Of a stretch of 46,712 nucleotides of DNA, positions 1 to 8,446 are shown one piece after another (the first letter of the stretch is position 1; every line of letters starts with the position of its first letter). The notes under the pieces are model-generated. The model worked only from the letters and a program-made list of their open reading frames with translations. It was not told where the DNA came from and made no database searches. The translations under genes and the position numbers were made by a program. The DNA comes from CALHVX01 sp964640725 (GTDB lineage: Bacteria; Pseudomonadota; Gammaproteobacteria; Pseudomonadales; Azotimanducaceae), in the NCBI GenBank assembly GCA_964640725.1, contig CAZXIJ010000030.1, forward strand, positions 1 through 46,712, in the 5' to 3' direction.

Positions 1-13
1 AAGGTCACCTGAC

Positions 14-814
14 CTAAAGCTCCCGCACCCAGATATTGCGGTAGCTGATCTGGCTAATTCCCACATGGCTTTGCAGTTCCAGGGGCGCGGGACCGTGACT
101 TTCATAGCGAGGCAGGCCGACGAACTCCGTCGCCCCCCAGAGCGCGACGTTGTTCTGAATGAGCACACTGTTGAGCAGCACGGTCATGCGCGCCGGCGCA
201 ACAAGTTGGTCGTCCGACCCAAAGCGGGGTGCAGCGAAGATGATGTCGTAGCTTTGCCATTGCCCGGGCGGGCGGCTGGCGGTCACCAGCGGCACGTGCT
301 GTTTGTAGATCGCCCCGGCCTGACCGTTGACGTAAGTCGACGCGCCATAGGTTTCCAGCACCTGCACTTCGTACCGTGACTGCAGAAAGACGCCGCTGTT
401 GGCCTGAAACTGGTGCAGTCCCAGCCTTGCGGGCACCTTCGCTGCGATCGCCGCGGCCATCTCCTGCTTGCGGTTCTGCGCATGGGCTTCAGCCGCCGGC
501 GCGCGCCACTCCAGATGCAGCTGGACGTCGCCGAAGGCCCTGCGCGTGCGGATGTTCGGCGCGCCGGGCACCACCGTGATCGCGCCATCGGCGACTTGCC
601 AGCGCGGCGCTTCACCGTCCGCCCCTTCCCAGGCGTCCAGGGAACGCCCATCGAACAGCACCAGGGCATCGGAGGGCCGTGCGCCGGCCGTTGTGCCGGG
701 TGCAACTCTGGCGGGCGCGGCACCATGAATCTCGGTGACCGTCGGATCAGGCTCCCGCGCCAGCGCTGCACCCGCCAGCAGCCCGCACAACATGACGACC
801 CACCGCCATCTCAT
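14..814 (-). CDS. Exported DUF1080 (3-keto-disaccharide hydrolase-like) protein
   Basis: A 266-residue protein with an N-terminal Sec signal peptide (MRWRWVVMLCGLLAGAALA). The body matches the DUF1080 concanavalin-like fold: LFDGRSLDAWEG near residue 53, W/F-rich strands, then NSGVFLQSRYEVQVLETYG and GAIYKQHVPLV, ending in GISQISYRNIWVREL. DUF1080 members bind or hydrolyse sugars, and some hydrolyse 3-keto-glycosides; which substrate applies here cannot be told. Its start overlaps the stop of the upstream dehydrogenase/cytochrome gene by 4 nt (ATGA type), so the two are probably translationally coupled. It is the last gene of a four-gene operon with a TonB receptor and a TIM-barrel isomerase-like protein, which fits extracytoplasmic glycoside breakdown. 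Family assignment is confident; the reaction is inferred. Confidence 0.88.
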   Translation of the reverse strand: MRWRWVVMLCGLLAGAALAREPDPTVTEIHGAAPARVAPGTTAGARPSDALVLFDGRSLDAWEGADGEAPRWQVADGAITVVPGAPNIRTRRAFGDVQLHLEWRAPAAEAHAQNRKQEMAAAIAAKVPARLGLHQFQANSGVFLQSRYEVQVLETYGASTYVNGQAGAIYKQHVPLVTASRPPGQWQSYDIIFAAPRFGSDDQLVAPARMTVLLNSVLIQNNVALWGATEFVGLPRYESHGPAPLELQSHVGISQISYRNIWVREL

Positions 815-3597
815 GAGACCACCCGGGGCAGGGACCTGACACCGTCTGAGGTTGTAACCCGCACCGCCATGACGCGTCCTCCGTCATCGAACACAAACTC
901 GAAGCGCATGCGCCGCGGCGCAAACAGAAAGTGGTCTTCCTTCTCTTCGATCAGCGGGCCGTTGAAGATCCCGGAGCGCACTTCAAGGTCTCGCCCGTTG
1001 TACACAAACCCCAGGGGCAGCTCAGGGCTGCCGTATTGGCCTGCGTACCGCGCGTAGTGCGTGTTGATCTCGATCTCTTCCAGCTCCGCCGCCGTCCAGG
1101 GCGCCGTGCGATCGGCCGTTTGCGCACGGATGTCGGCCACGAACTCGGGCGCTACGGCACGACCGCCGTGGCCCCAGCTGCGGTTGAGCCAGGTCACCAG
1201 GCCACTGGCGACGGCGTCCGTGAGTTCGCTCTGCGTGCCGTGCCCGGGCATGACGCCGTCCCAGGGCTCGCCGGCCACCTCGATCGGCCCGCTCAGCCCG
1301 TGCAGGACGATGCGCAGCAATCGCTCGCTGGATTCGGTGACCCAGGGCGAGCCAGCCAGCGGCGGCGCGAGGGAGGCGATGCCGGCGCCGTCATCGCCGT
1401 GACAGCTGGCGCACCGGGATCGGTAGAACTGCGCGCCCAGCGTCCGGTTTGCGGCCTGCCGCGGCGTTAGCGGTTTCAGATCGGCAGCCAGCTCGTCCCC
1501 GGGCCAGGTGACGGCGCGGCGCGCGCGGGTGAGCGCTGGCCACAGCGTCTCGTCGGTGGACGCGAAGAACCCGTGAGCTTCGGATAGCCGAGCCCGCTCG
1601 AAGCCTTCGCGTCGAGACACCTCGAACAGCCCGTCCAGCACCGCGACCTGCAGCCAGCGATCGTCGCTGCGTTGCTGCGCCAGATCGAGGAGCGCGCCCG
1701 CCTGCGCCGGCCTGGCGCCAAAGCCCTGAACAACCAGCCCCTGCGCAAAATTCGTGCGCTGCTCGAGCGCCTCGCCCCATGCCGAATCTGCCAGCAGCCG
1801 ATCCAGCAGCGCCAGCTCCTGACCCGCACTCGCAGCCTTGATCGCATGCGGGCGGTAGCGATCGTCCGGCGCCGCCAGGAGCAACGCCACGAGCGCATCC
1901 TGCACACCGGCGTGACCGTTGTGCGGTGCCAGCGCAAAGATCAGCTGCTGCACCAGCGCCGGATCGTCGAGCCCGCGGCTCAAAGCAAGCAGGTCCTGCC
2001 GTCGCAGCTGCCCGCTGCCGGCCCGCAGCGCAGCCAGGCGTACGGCCGGATCGCCCCGCCCGATCGCCGACCGCACCGTGCGTCGATCCAGGGCATCGCG
2101 TCCTTCGAGAGTCCACAGGGCATGGATAGCCTGCAGGGGCTCGGCGCGCCGGGCCAGCGCCTTCAGTCGTCGGTCCAGGCCGCGATCGCGCGAGGCCAGC
2201 AGCAGTCGCTGCGCCGTGTCCCGCTGCCAGCCGTTGCTGTGACCCAGCGCCGCGAGCAGCGCTTCGTTGCTGGCGGCAGCGCCCGGCGGCACCGAGCTTG
2301 GGCCTGCCACGGCGATCGCCTTCACGCGCCAGATCCGACCCATGCCGACGGGCTTGTCCAGGGCTCGATCGAAGGCCTGGGCACGCAGCTCATCGGAGAG
2401 GAAAATATGGTCCTGAATAATGCCCCGGTACATGTCGATCACATAGAGCGCGCCGTCCGGGCCCACCTTGATATCGACCGGCCGAAAGCGCTCGTCCGTC
2501 GACGCGAGGAACTCGACCTGCTCCCACTGCGCATCGGGATAGAGTACGTGTTCGGCCGCGATCTGCAGACCCTCATAACGCAGCGCAAGCTGCGCTACCG
2601 CGTTGGCGGCCGGCTCGGCGACGAACACCTGCCCCATGAGCTCGGGGCCAAACTGATCGCTGCGGAACACCGCCATGCCGCTGGCGCCGGTGGGCCGGTT
2701 CAGGCGGCCGTCCGCACGCAGCACGCCGGGCACGTAGGCGCGGTTTACGCCCGTGTTGACGCGAGCGGCGTACATCTGATCGTTGGTGCTGACGCGCTCC
2801 CCCAACCCGGGCGCCCGGCTGTTGCCGGCGGCAACAATCTGCTGCGCGTCGTAAGCATCGCCCAGCAACAGATTCGAATTGGTGTTGTAGAACAGACGGC
2901 CTTCGCTGTCCTGGGCAATGCCCCACTGGCCCCGGAACAGCGTTGGCTCTTCGACCAGGACACCGTCCTGCAGCTGCAGCCGGCGGCGGGATTTGGCGCT
3001 GTAGAGCCAGTTGTCGATGCCCGTGAGCAAGCCGTTTTCCGCATGCTCCACCGAGCCGGGCTGATCGCCGTAGACACCCAGCCGTTTGCGAGCGCTGCAG
3101 TCGATATCCCGGGCCAGCCCGCTGTTGCTCGGGCACAGCCAAAGGTTGGGCGGCTCGCCGATGAGCAAACCGTCGTTGACGATCGCCAGTGCCCGGGGCA
3201 GCACCAGCTGGTCCGCCAACACTTCGCGCGCGTCAAAGCGGCCATCACCGTCGCTGTCCCGCAGGCGTACCACCGTGCCCACGGGGTCCTTTTCTCCCGC
3301 ACCGTAGGCGTCCGGCATAAAGCCGCGCATCTCTGCCACGTACAGGTGGCCGTCTTCGTCCCAGGCCACGGCCACGGGATCTTCCACCAGGGGTTCGGCG
3401 GCGACCAGTTCGACTTCGAAGCCAGGCGCCACGGTAAAGCTGCGCAGCGCTTCGGCCGTCGTAAGCTCCGGCGCCGGCGGCGTGTCGATGGTCAGGTAGA
3501 AGGGTTTGCTTTCGGTATCCGCCGTGGCAAGGGTGCTCGCCGCAGCGAGGCTCCAGACGGCAAGGGGAACCCCGAGGGATCGCAGTGTCGGCATCAC
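811..3597 (-). CDS. Exported dehydrogenase-like beta-propeller protein with HEAT-like region and C-terminal cytochrome c domain
   Basis: A 928-residue protein with a signal peptide at residues 1-26. Residues of about 50-410 resemble the putative membrane-bound dehydrogenase domain (TIGR02604-like), with the repeated EDPVAVAWDEDGHLYVAEM and VDIKVGPDGALYVIDMYRG signatures of a six-bladed propeller. An alpha-helical HEAT-like stretch follows at about 440-690. A c-type heme site CASCH lies at residues 729-733, with a likely distal Met in GVMPGHG about 55 residues later. The last 100 residues form a separate beta-rich tail. This architecture is best known from Planctomycetes, Verrucomicrobia and Bacteroidetes. 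It probably passes electrons from a periplasmic sugar or alcohol oxidation to a cytochrome. It starts 2 nt after the isomerase-like gene and overlaps the DUF1080 gene. The substrate is unknown. Confidence 0.85.
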   Translation of the reverse strand: MMPTLRSLGVPLAVWSLAAASTLATADTESKPFYLTIDTPPAPELTTAEALRSFTVAPGFEVELVAAEPLVEDPVAVAWDEDGHLYVAEMRGFMPDAYGAGEKDPVGTVVRLRDSDGDGRFDAREVLADQLVLPRALAIVNDGLLIGEPPNLWLCPSNSGLARDIDCSARKRLGVYGDQPGSVEHAENGLLTGIDNWLYSAKSRRRLQLQDGVLVEEPTLFRGQWGIAQDSEGRLFYNTNSNLLLGDAYDAQQIVAAGNSRAPGLGERVSTNDQMYAARVNTGVNRAYVPGVLRADGRLNRPTGASGMAVFRSDQFGPELMGQVFVAEPAANAVAQLALRYEGLQIAAEHVLYPDAQWEQVEFLASTDERFRPVDIKVGPDGALYVIDMYRGIIQDHIFLSDELRAQAFDRALDKPVGMGRIWRVKAIAVAGPSSVPPGAAASNEALLAALGHSNGWQRDTAQRLLLASRDRGLDRRLKALARRAEPLQAIHALWTLEGRDALDRRTVRSAIGRGDPAVRLAALRAGSGQLRRQDLLALSRGLDDPALVQQLIFALAPHNGHAGVQDALVALLLAAPDDRYRPHAIKAASAGQELALLDRLLADSAWGEALEQRTNFAQGLVVQGFGARPAQAGALLDLAQQRSDDRWLQVAVLDGLFEVSRREGFERARLSEAHGFFASTDETLWPALTRARRAVTWPGDELAADLKPLTPRQAANRTLGAQFYRSRCASCHGDDGAGIASLAPPLAGSPWVTESSERLLRIVLHGLSGPIEVAGEPWDGVMPGHGTQSELTDAVASGLVTWLNRSWGHGGRAVAPEFVADIRAQTADRTAPWTAAELEEIEINTHYARYAGQYGSPELPLGFVYNGRDLEVRSGIFNGPLIEEKEDHFLFAPRRMRFEFVFDDGGRVMAVRVTTSDGVRSLPRVVS

Positions 3598-3599
3598 GG

Positions 3600-4514
3600 T
3601 CAGTAAGTCATCTGTTTCAGATAGGCATAGGAGCGACGAATCGAAGACGCCGGATCTGGCGGGTTATCGCGCTCAACGAAGAAGTATTGTGCACCCTGCG
3701 CCACGGCTTCGCTCGTGAACCGGGGGAAATCGATCTCGCCGTCACCGACATCGGCAAAATCGCCGTCCTTGTCGATGTCTTTCATATGGCAGGAGCTGAA
3801 GCGGCCCGGGTAGCGCGACAGGTAATCGCTGAGGTCACCCCCGCCCTTGGCGATCCAGTAGGCATCCAGCTGATAGGTGACCTGGTCGGAATCCGTCTGC
3901 TCGATCATCAGATCGTAGGGCACCGTGCCTTCTAGTGGCGCCAGCTCCCAGCTGTGATTGTGGTAGCCAAAGACGACGCCCTGCCGGGCGCACAGCTCGC
4001 CCGCCTGGTTCATGACTTCGATATTGCGCTGCACCTGATCCAGGCTGCGAAAGTGGTCGGGCATGAGCGCCGGCAGAACCAGCGTTTTTTGCCCCAGCGC
4101 GGTCGCCGCCTCCAGGGATTGAGCCACATTATCCAGCAGGTACTTCAGCTGGCCACGCTCTCGAAAGACCTTCATGGCGTCCGGCCGCGACAGCGAGAAA
4201 AAGTCCTCCGGCAACCGGGGCGTGATGCGGCCCACGGGTGCATCGAGCCCGTTGTCGGCGAGCAGCTTGCGAACCTGCGCCGGGGACCGGCCGAGGAAGC
4301 CCATGGCCGAGAACTCCACCTCCGGATAGCCGATCTCGGCGACGGTCTCGAGCGTGCCTTCGAAGTCGGCGAGCATGAGCGGCGTCACCGTCGACAGCTG
4401 CAGCCCGAAACGCTCGAGCCGGCGCGGCGGCGCGGTGGTGGCGGCCAGCTGGCAGGCTGCAAGTAGCCCTGGTGCCAGCGCTGCCCCCGCCTTGAGGATC
4501 GATCGTCTCTTCAT
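3600..4514 (-). CDS. Exported sugar phosphate isomerase/epimerase-like TIM-barrel protein
   Basis: A 304-residue xylose-isomerase-like (AP endonuclease 2 superfamily) TIM barrel. The N-terminus MKRRSILKAGAALAPGLLAAC has a twin-arginine-like start and a cysteine after LLAA, so it may be a Tat-exported lipoprotein. Barrel signatures include FGLQLSTVT, GYPEVEFSAMG, FGYHNHSWEL and the metal-site strands YQLDAYWIAKGGGDL and SCHMKDIDKDG. Exported members of this family often sit with DUF1080 proteins and oxidoreductases in sugar or C-glycoside loci. Here the gene lies 3 nt after the TonB receptor and 2 nt before the dehydrogenase/cytochrome gene. A role in isomerising or cleaving an oxidised sugar in the periplasm is inferred from this context; no specific substrate residues can be named. 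Confidence 0.85.
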   Translation of the reverse strand: MKRRSILKAGAALAPGLLAACQLAATTAPPRRLERFGLQLSTVTPLMLADFEGTLETVAEIGYPEVEFSAMGFLGRSPAQVRKLLADNGLDAPVGRITPRLPEDFFSLSRPDAMKVFRERGQLKYLLDNVAQSLEAATALGQKTLVLPALMPDHFRSLDQVQRNIEVMNQAGELCARQGVVFGYHNHSWELAPLEGTVPYDLMIEQTDSDQVTYQLDAYWIAKGGGDLSDYLSRYPGRFSSCHMKDIDKDGDFADVGDGEIDFPRFTSEAVAQGAQYFFVERDNPPDPASSIRRSYAYLKQMTY

Positions 4515-4517
4515 CAG

Positions 4518-7055
4518 CTAGTAATCCGCCCGTACGCTAAAGAGCCAGCGCCGCCCAAAGCCTTCCCGACGAACCGGCGTGCGGCGGCGATCAAGGTAAC
4601 GCACATCCTCTTCGTTCGTCAGGTTGTTGCCGTCCACCGCCAGGGTAACGCGCAGACCAAACACCGGCTTGGCGAACTGGTAACGCAAGGACGCATCCAA
4701 CCGCTCTGTCGCCTGCCCAAACTCCGACAGAGACTCGTTTTCCGTGTCGATCAGCCAGTCATCGCGGTACTGGTAGTTCAGGCGCACTGACCAGCCATAC
4801 TTCTCCCAGCTCACCGAGGCGTTGCCGATCAGGTCCGAGGTGCCGGGCAGGTCGAAGCGGCGACCACCCAGCTCCGGGGCTTTGAAGGCGCTGTCGATGA
4901 AAGTCAGGTTGCCGGCAAAGCCGAGACCGTCAAAAGGTGCCGGCAACCAGCGTGCCGCCGAGGCTGTCACGCTGAGCTCCGCGCCGGTCAGCTCGCCGTC
5001 ATCGCCATTGAAAAACGCGTTCAGGGTCGTGTCAGTCCCCGGCGCAATCAGGCCCGGGGCAAAGAGCGAGCCATCGACCACGGAAGATGCCGGATAGATC
5101 ACGTGATCGATGTGCCGACGATAAGCCCCGATCGACAGCAGGCTGGCATCGTCGAAATACCATTCAAGGGTCGCGTCGAACCCGTAGATTTCTTCCGGGT
5201 CCAGGGCCGGGTTGCCGCCGCTGATTTCCCGGGCAATGGGGTCCACGCGCTGCGAAGCCCGCATCTCGGAATACAGCGGCCGGGCAATGGCCGTGGTCGC
5301 CGAGAGCCGCAGCTTCAGGCGTTCGGCCAGGTCCAGATTCAGGTGCAGGGACGGCAGCCAGTGGCGGTCCCGGCGGCGCAAGTTCACGGGCGTGACGGCA
5401 CCGGCGCCGTCCAGCAGGGAGCCGCGCGAGGCGACGCGCGCCTGCTCGGCGCGCAGGCCGTAGATCAGGCTGCCCCAGGCAAAGCGCGTGGTGGCCATGG
5501 CGTACAGCGCCAGCACGTCTTCGTCGATGCGCAGCAGCGAGTCGGCATCGAAGGGCACGTTGAAACCGCCGGCGGCAGCGGCCCAGGCATCTCTCAGCCC
5601 CTGGTTGTCAAAGGTTCTGCCGCCGATCGTGTTGCGAAAGTCCGTGTCCCAACGATCGTTCGAGGCAAAGCTGTTGACGTCGACCGTGTCTGGAAAGCCA
5701 CCAATGGACAGGGCCACGCCGCCCTCGGCTTCGCGCTCGTCGTACTGCGCGCCCAGCTTGATTTGCGTTTCCCGGCCGGCGACGGCCAGCGCCCGGCTCG
5801 CATCAAACTTCAGCTTGCGCGCACGCGTTACCCGGTCTTCCCGAAAGAACAGACCGAGGTCGAGCGCGTAGCCCAGGGTGTTGACGTCGGTCGCCACAGC
5901 GGGAGCGCCCGGTTGCGACAGTGCCAGGCCCGGGCGATCAAGGTCTCTGACATCGACCGTTGCGCCGACAAACCCGGCGGCGCTGAAGGGAATCGGCAGG
6001 AACGCATCGTTCGTCGCGCGGGTAAGGTTAGCTCGTGCTGACAAGGTCCACGCACGCAGCGCGCCGTCGTAGCCAAGCGTCGTGGTCTCGGTGCTGTTGC
6101 GGTATTCCCCGTCCTGCAGCAAGCGGTTTACGGTCACAAAGTCCCGCTCGGCGACTGTGCCCAGAGGCACCGGGTCAAAGGCAAACTCGAACTGGTTGCG
6201 TTCCTCCCGATCCACGAACTCGGAGTACAGCGTAGACAGGAACAGCGTCGTGCTGTCGCCGGGGGTCAGCTCCAGCCGGCCGCCCCGGGCATTGTCTTCC
6301 CGATCGCCCCGAAAGGACCGGAAGTCGAGGGTCCGCACGCTGTCGTTACGGCCATCGCTGTTCGTGTCTGCGTACAGATACTCCCGGCTGTCGGTCACCC
6401 GGCCGCGCTGGTTGTGCGCCCCGAACAGAACCAGTCCAAAGGTCTCGCCGCCATAAGCCACCCGGCCGTTCACCTTGTCGATGTCGTCGCCGCCCAGCGC
6501 CTGGCGCCCCTGGCCTACTTCGCCGGCAAAGTGCCAGCCCTGCCCGGCGCGAGGGCGAAAGGTCTGCATATTGATGTAGCCAATCGCCGACTCTCCGGGC
6601 ATGTCGGGCGTCACCGCCTTGTGCACCTGCACCTGCGATGCGATCACCGACGGAAAGGTGTCAAAACGCGGGATACGGCCATCGTCAGAGCCAGGCACAT
6701 CGACGCCGTCGAAGGCAATGCGCGTATAGCGATACGGCGCGCCCCGAAGATTGACGAACCGCGCCTGCCCCTGATCCCGCGCGATGGCGAGACCGGGCAC
6801 GCGACCCAGGCTGTCTGCCAGGTTCTGGTCCGGAAACCTGCCGATCGCATCGGCGGACAGCACTTCGACCAGATTGTCTGCCGCGCGCCGGGCTTCGATG
6901 CCGGCGCTTTGGCTGTCCCGCACCGGGGTCGCGTAGACCAGGACTTCTTCAATGGACTCTGCGGCGGCCAGAGCTGACAACACCGCGGCGCCGAGCGCAG
7001 CGGGTACAACAGACAGTTTCAAGGGCTTGTACAACCGTGGGAATGATCGCCGCAC
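4518..7055 (-). CDS. TonB-dependent outer-membrane receptor (Xanthomonas/Caulobacter type)
   Basis: An 845-residue outer-membrane receptor. It has a signal peptide (to about residue 32), a plug domain with AIGRFPDQNLADSLGRVPGL, FVNLRG and VHKAVTPDMPGESAIGYINM (the TIGR01782-like signature), and a long beta-barrel ending in an aromatic-containing strand, LFSVRADY. Receptors of this subtype usually import oligosaccharides or other large organics rather than siderophores. It is the first gene of the minus-strand operon with the TIM-barrel, dehydrogenase and DUF1080 genes, so it probably brings in their substrate. No FecR-type N-terminal signalling extension is seen. The promoter should lie in 7056-7160, shared with the divergent small membrane protein. 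Length and both ends look complete. Confidence 0.93.
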   Translation of the reverse strand: MRRSFPRLYKPLKLSVVPAALGAAVLSALAAAESIEEVLVYATPVRDSQSAGIEARRAADNLVEVLSADAIGRFPDQNLADSLGRVPGLAIARDQGQARFVNLRGAPYRYTRIAFDGVDVPGSDDGRIPRFDTFPSVIASQVQVHKAVTPDMPGESAIGYINMQTFRPRAGQGWHFAGEVGQGRQALGGDDIDKVNGRVAYGGETFGLVLFGAHNQRGRVTDSREYLYADTNSDGRNDSVRTLDFRSFRGDREDNARGGRLELTPGDSTTLFLSTLYSEFVDREERNQFEFAFDPVPLGTVAERDFVTVNRLLQDGEYRNSTETTTLGYDGALRAWTLSARANLTRATNDAFLPIPFSAAGFVGATVDVRDLDRPGLALSQPGAPAVATDVNTLGYALDLGLFFREDRVTRARKLKFDASRALAVAGRETQIKLGAQYDEREAEGGVALSIGGFPDTVDVNSFASNDRWDTDFRNTIGGRTFDNQGLRDAWAAAAGGFNVPFDADSLLRIDEDVLALYAMATTRFAWGSLIYGLRAEQARVASRGSLLDGAGAVTPVNLRRRDRHWLPSLHLNLDLAERLKLRLSATTAIARPLYSEMRASQRVDPIAREISGGNPALDPEEIYGFDATLEWYFDDASLLSIGAYRRHIDHVIYPASSVVDGSLFAPGLIAPGTDTTLNAFFNGDDGELTGAELSVTASAARWLPAPFDGLGFAGNLTFIDSAFKAPELGGRRFDLPGTSDLIGNASVSWEKYGWSVRLNYQYRDDWLIDTENESLSEFGQATERLDASLRYQFAKPVFGLRVTLAVDGNNLTNEEDVRYLDRRRTPVRREGFGRRWLFSVRADY

Positions 7056-7160
7056 ACTCTAACGACTGCACTGACGCCGGGGCAAACCTGGCCAGCGTCG
7101 CGATCGTGCACGAATTCATGGAACGCATTACCATGGCTCGTTCGCGCCCGGAGCCCCAGC

Positions 7161-7580
7161 TTGCCCAGACTAAGCACACTCCTTCGATGGCTGGCCGTAC
7201 CGCTCACCATCGCGGCCGTCGCTTTCGCCTGTATTGCCGCCGCGCAGCAGGGCGTCCGCGCGGCGGAAGCGCGCTGCGCCGCCATGGTGGGCGGCAGCTG
7301 TGTCGAGGGCTGGCATACGGATGTGGTGGAGTGGGCCATCTACCTGGGCTTGTTCGTCGGGGTCGCCCTGATCGTTGTTCTCTCTGCCTGGATCGCGCCG
7401 GCCGCCAAGCGCGCGGTGGCCGTGATCGGCGCGCTGATCGGGCTCGCGCCGGCGGTGGCTGGCTACGTCCTGACCGGCTGGCCCATTCTCCTGCCACCGA
7501 TTCTGCTCAGCGCAATAACCGCAGCGGCGTGCGTCGCCTGGGTCTGGCGACGGCATCGACCTGCATCAACGGGAACCTGA
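7161..7580 (+). CDS. Small integral membrane protein of unknown function
   Basis: A 139-residue protein with four predicted hydrophobic segments (about residues 9-28, 56-79, 85-106 and 108-128) and a short periplasmic stretch with two cysteines (ARCAAMVGGSCVEGW). The start codon is TTG, preceded by GGAG at 7150-7153 with 7-nt spacing, which supports this start. It is the first gene of a plus-strand group divergent from the TonB receptor operon, and its stop lies 2 nt before the next start. I do not recognise a family. The two cysteines could form a disulfide on the outer face. The close packing suggests it is co-transcribed with the exported proteins downstream. Confidence 0.7.
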   Translation: MPRLSTLLRWLAVPLTIAAVAFACIAAAQQGVRAAEARCAAMVGGSCVEGWHTDVVEWAIYLGLFVGVALIVVLSAWIAPAAKRAVAVIGALIGLAPAVAGYVLTGWPILLPPILLSAITAAACVAWVWRRHRPASTGT

Positions 7581-7582
7581 CT

Positions 7583-8437
7583 ATGAAGCACCTGCGCATC
7601 ACTTTGGGCCTCTTGAGCCTGCTGGGCTGCAGTGCCGGCTGGAGCGAGATTCCCAGGCTGCCGAACGGCAAGCCGGATCTGAACGGGGTCTGGCAGGTGC
7701 TGAATCGCGCCAACCACGGTCTGCTGGCGCATCCCGCGCGGGCAGCGGGCGCCATGCAGGACGGGCCCTTTGGCCCTGTACCGGCGGAGGCTGTGATCGC
7801 GCTGGGGGCCGTCGGCGCTGTTCCTGCAGGGGTCGGGGCGGTGGAAGGCAACGAAATTCCGTATCTGGAGGGCAAGGCCGCGCTGCAACAAGACAACCAG
7901 GCCAACTGGCTGCAGCGCGATCCAGAGATCAAGTGCTACCTGCCCGGTGTGCCCCGGGCGACCTACCTGCCCTTTCCTTTCCAGATCTTCCAGGGCGACC
8001 AGGCCATCTTCATCGCCTACGAATTTGCCGGCGCGACCCGCAACCTCTTTCTCGAGGATCCGGGCGAAGCACCCGTGGACTCCTGGATGGGCCAATCCTA
8101 TGCACGCTGGGACGGCGATACGCTGGTGGTCACGGTCACGGGCCAGAATGACGCAACCTGGCTCGACCGCACCGGCAACTACCATTCGGCCAACATGGTG
8201 GTGACCGAGCGCTACACGCCCCGCAACGGACATGTCATTGACTACTCGGCCACCATCGAAGACCCGGAGGTGTACAGCCGGCCCTGGACCATCCGCATGC
8301 CGATCTACCGGCGGGTGGGCATCGATGCGCGCCTGCAGCAATTCAAGTGCGTGGAGTTCGTCGAGGAGCTGCTCTATGGCGAGCTGCGCAAAGAGCCGCT
8401 GAATCCTGGCCGCCAATCGCCGCTGCCCAAGGACTGA
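7583..8437 (+). CDS. Exported protein of unknown function (W-x-GDTLVV family), paralogue of the next gene
   Basis: A 284-residue protein with signal peptide MKHLRITLGLLSLLGCSAGWS. The mature start GKPDLNGVWQ, the motif ARWDGDTLVVTVTGQND (about residue 178) and VVTERYTPRNGHVIDYSATIEDP are shared with the neighbour at 8447. These motifs mark a widespread unnamed family of exported proteins often seen beside TonB receptors. The ATG at 7583 sits 2 nt after the preceding stop, with GGGAA upstream; an extended in-frame reading from 7037 is not supported because it lacks a signal peptide and overlaps the upstream gene. The function is unknown. A beta-rich ligand-binding role is possible but not shown. 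Confidence 0.8.
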   Translation: MKHLRITLGLLSLLGCSAGWSEIPRLPNGKPDLNGVWQVLNRANHGLLAHPARAAGAMQDGPFGPVPAEAVIALGAVGAVPAGVGAVEGNEIPYLEGKAALQQDNQANWLQRDPEIKCYLPGVPRATYLPFPFQIFQGDQAIFIAYEFAGATRNLFLEDPGEAPVDSWMGQSYARWDGDTLVVTVTGQNDATWLDRTGNYHSANMVVTERYTPRNGHVIDYSATIEDPEVYSRPWTIRMPIYRRVGIDARLQQFKCVEFVEELLYGELRKEPLNPGRQSPLPKD

Positions 8438-8446
8438 GGGATGATC

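Noticed and set aside
2..15. Palindrome AGGTCA-CC-TGACCT at the left edge
   Set aside because: Overlaps the DUF1080 stop codon; no T-run and no promoter context are visible, so it could be chance.
1672..3606. Plus-strand 644-codon open frame
   Set aside because: It is fully antisense to the dehydrogenase/cytochrome gene, is rich in Arg/Gln/His with no domain motifs, and is an artefact of high GC.
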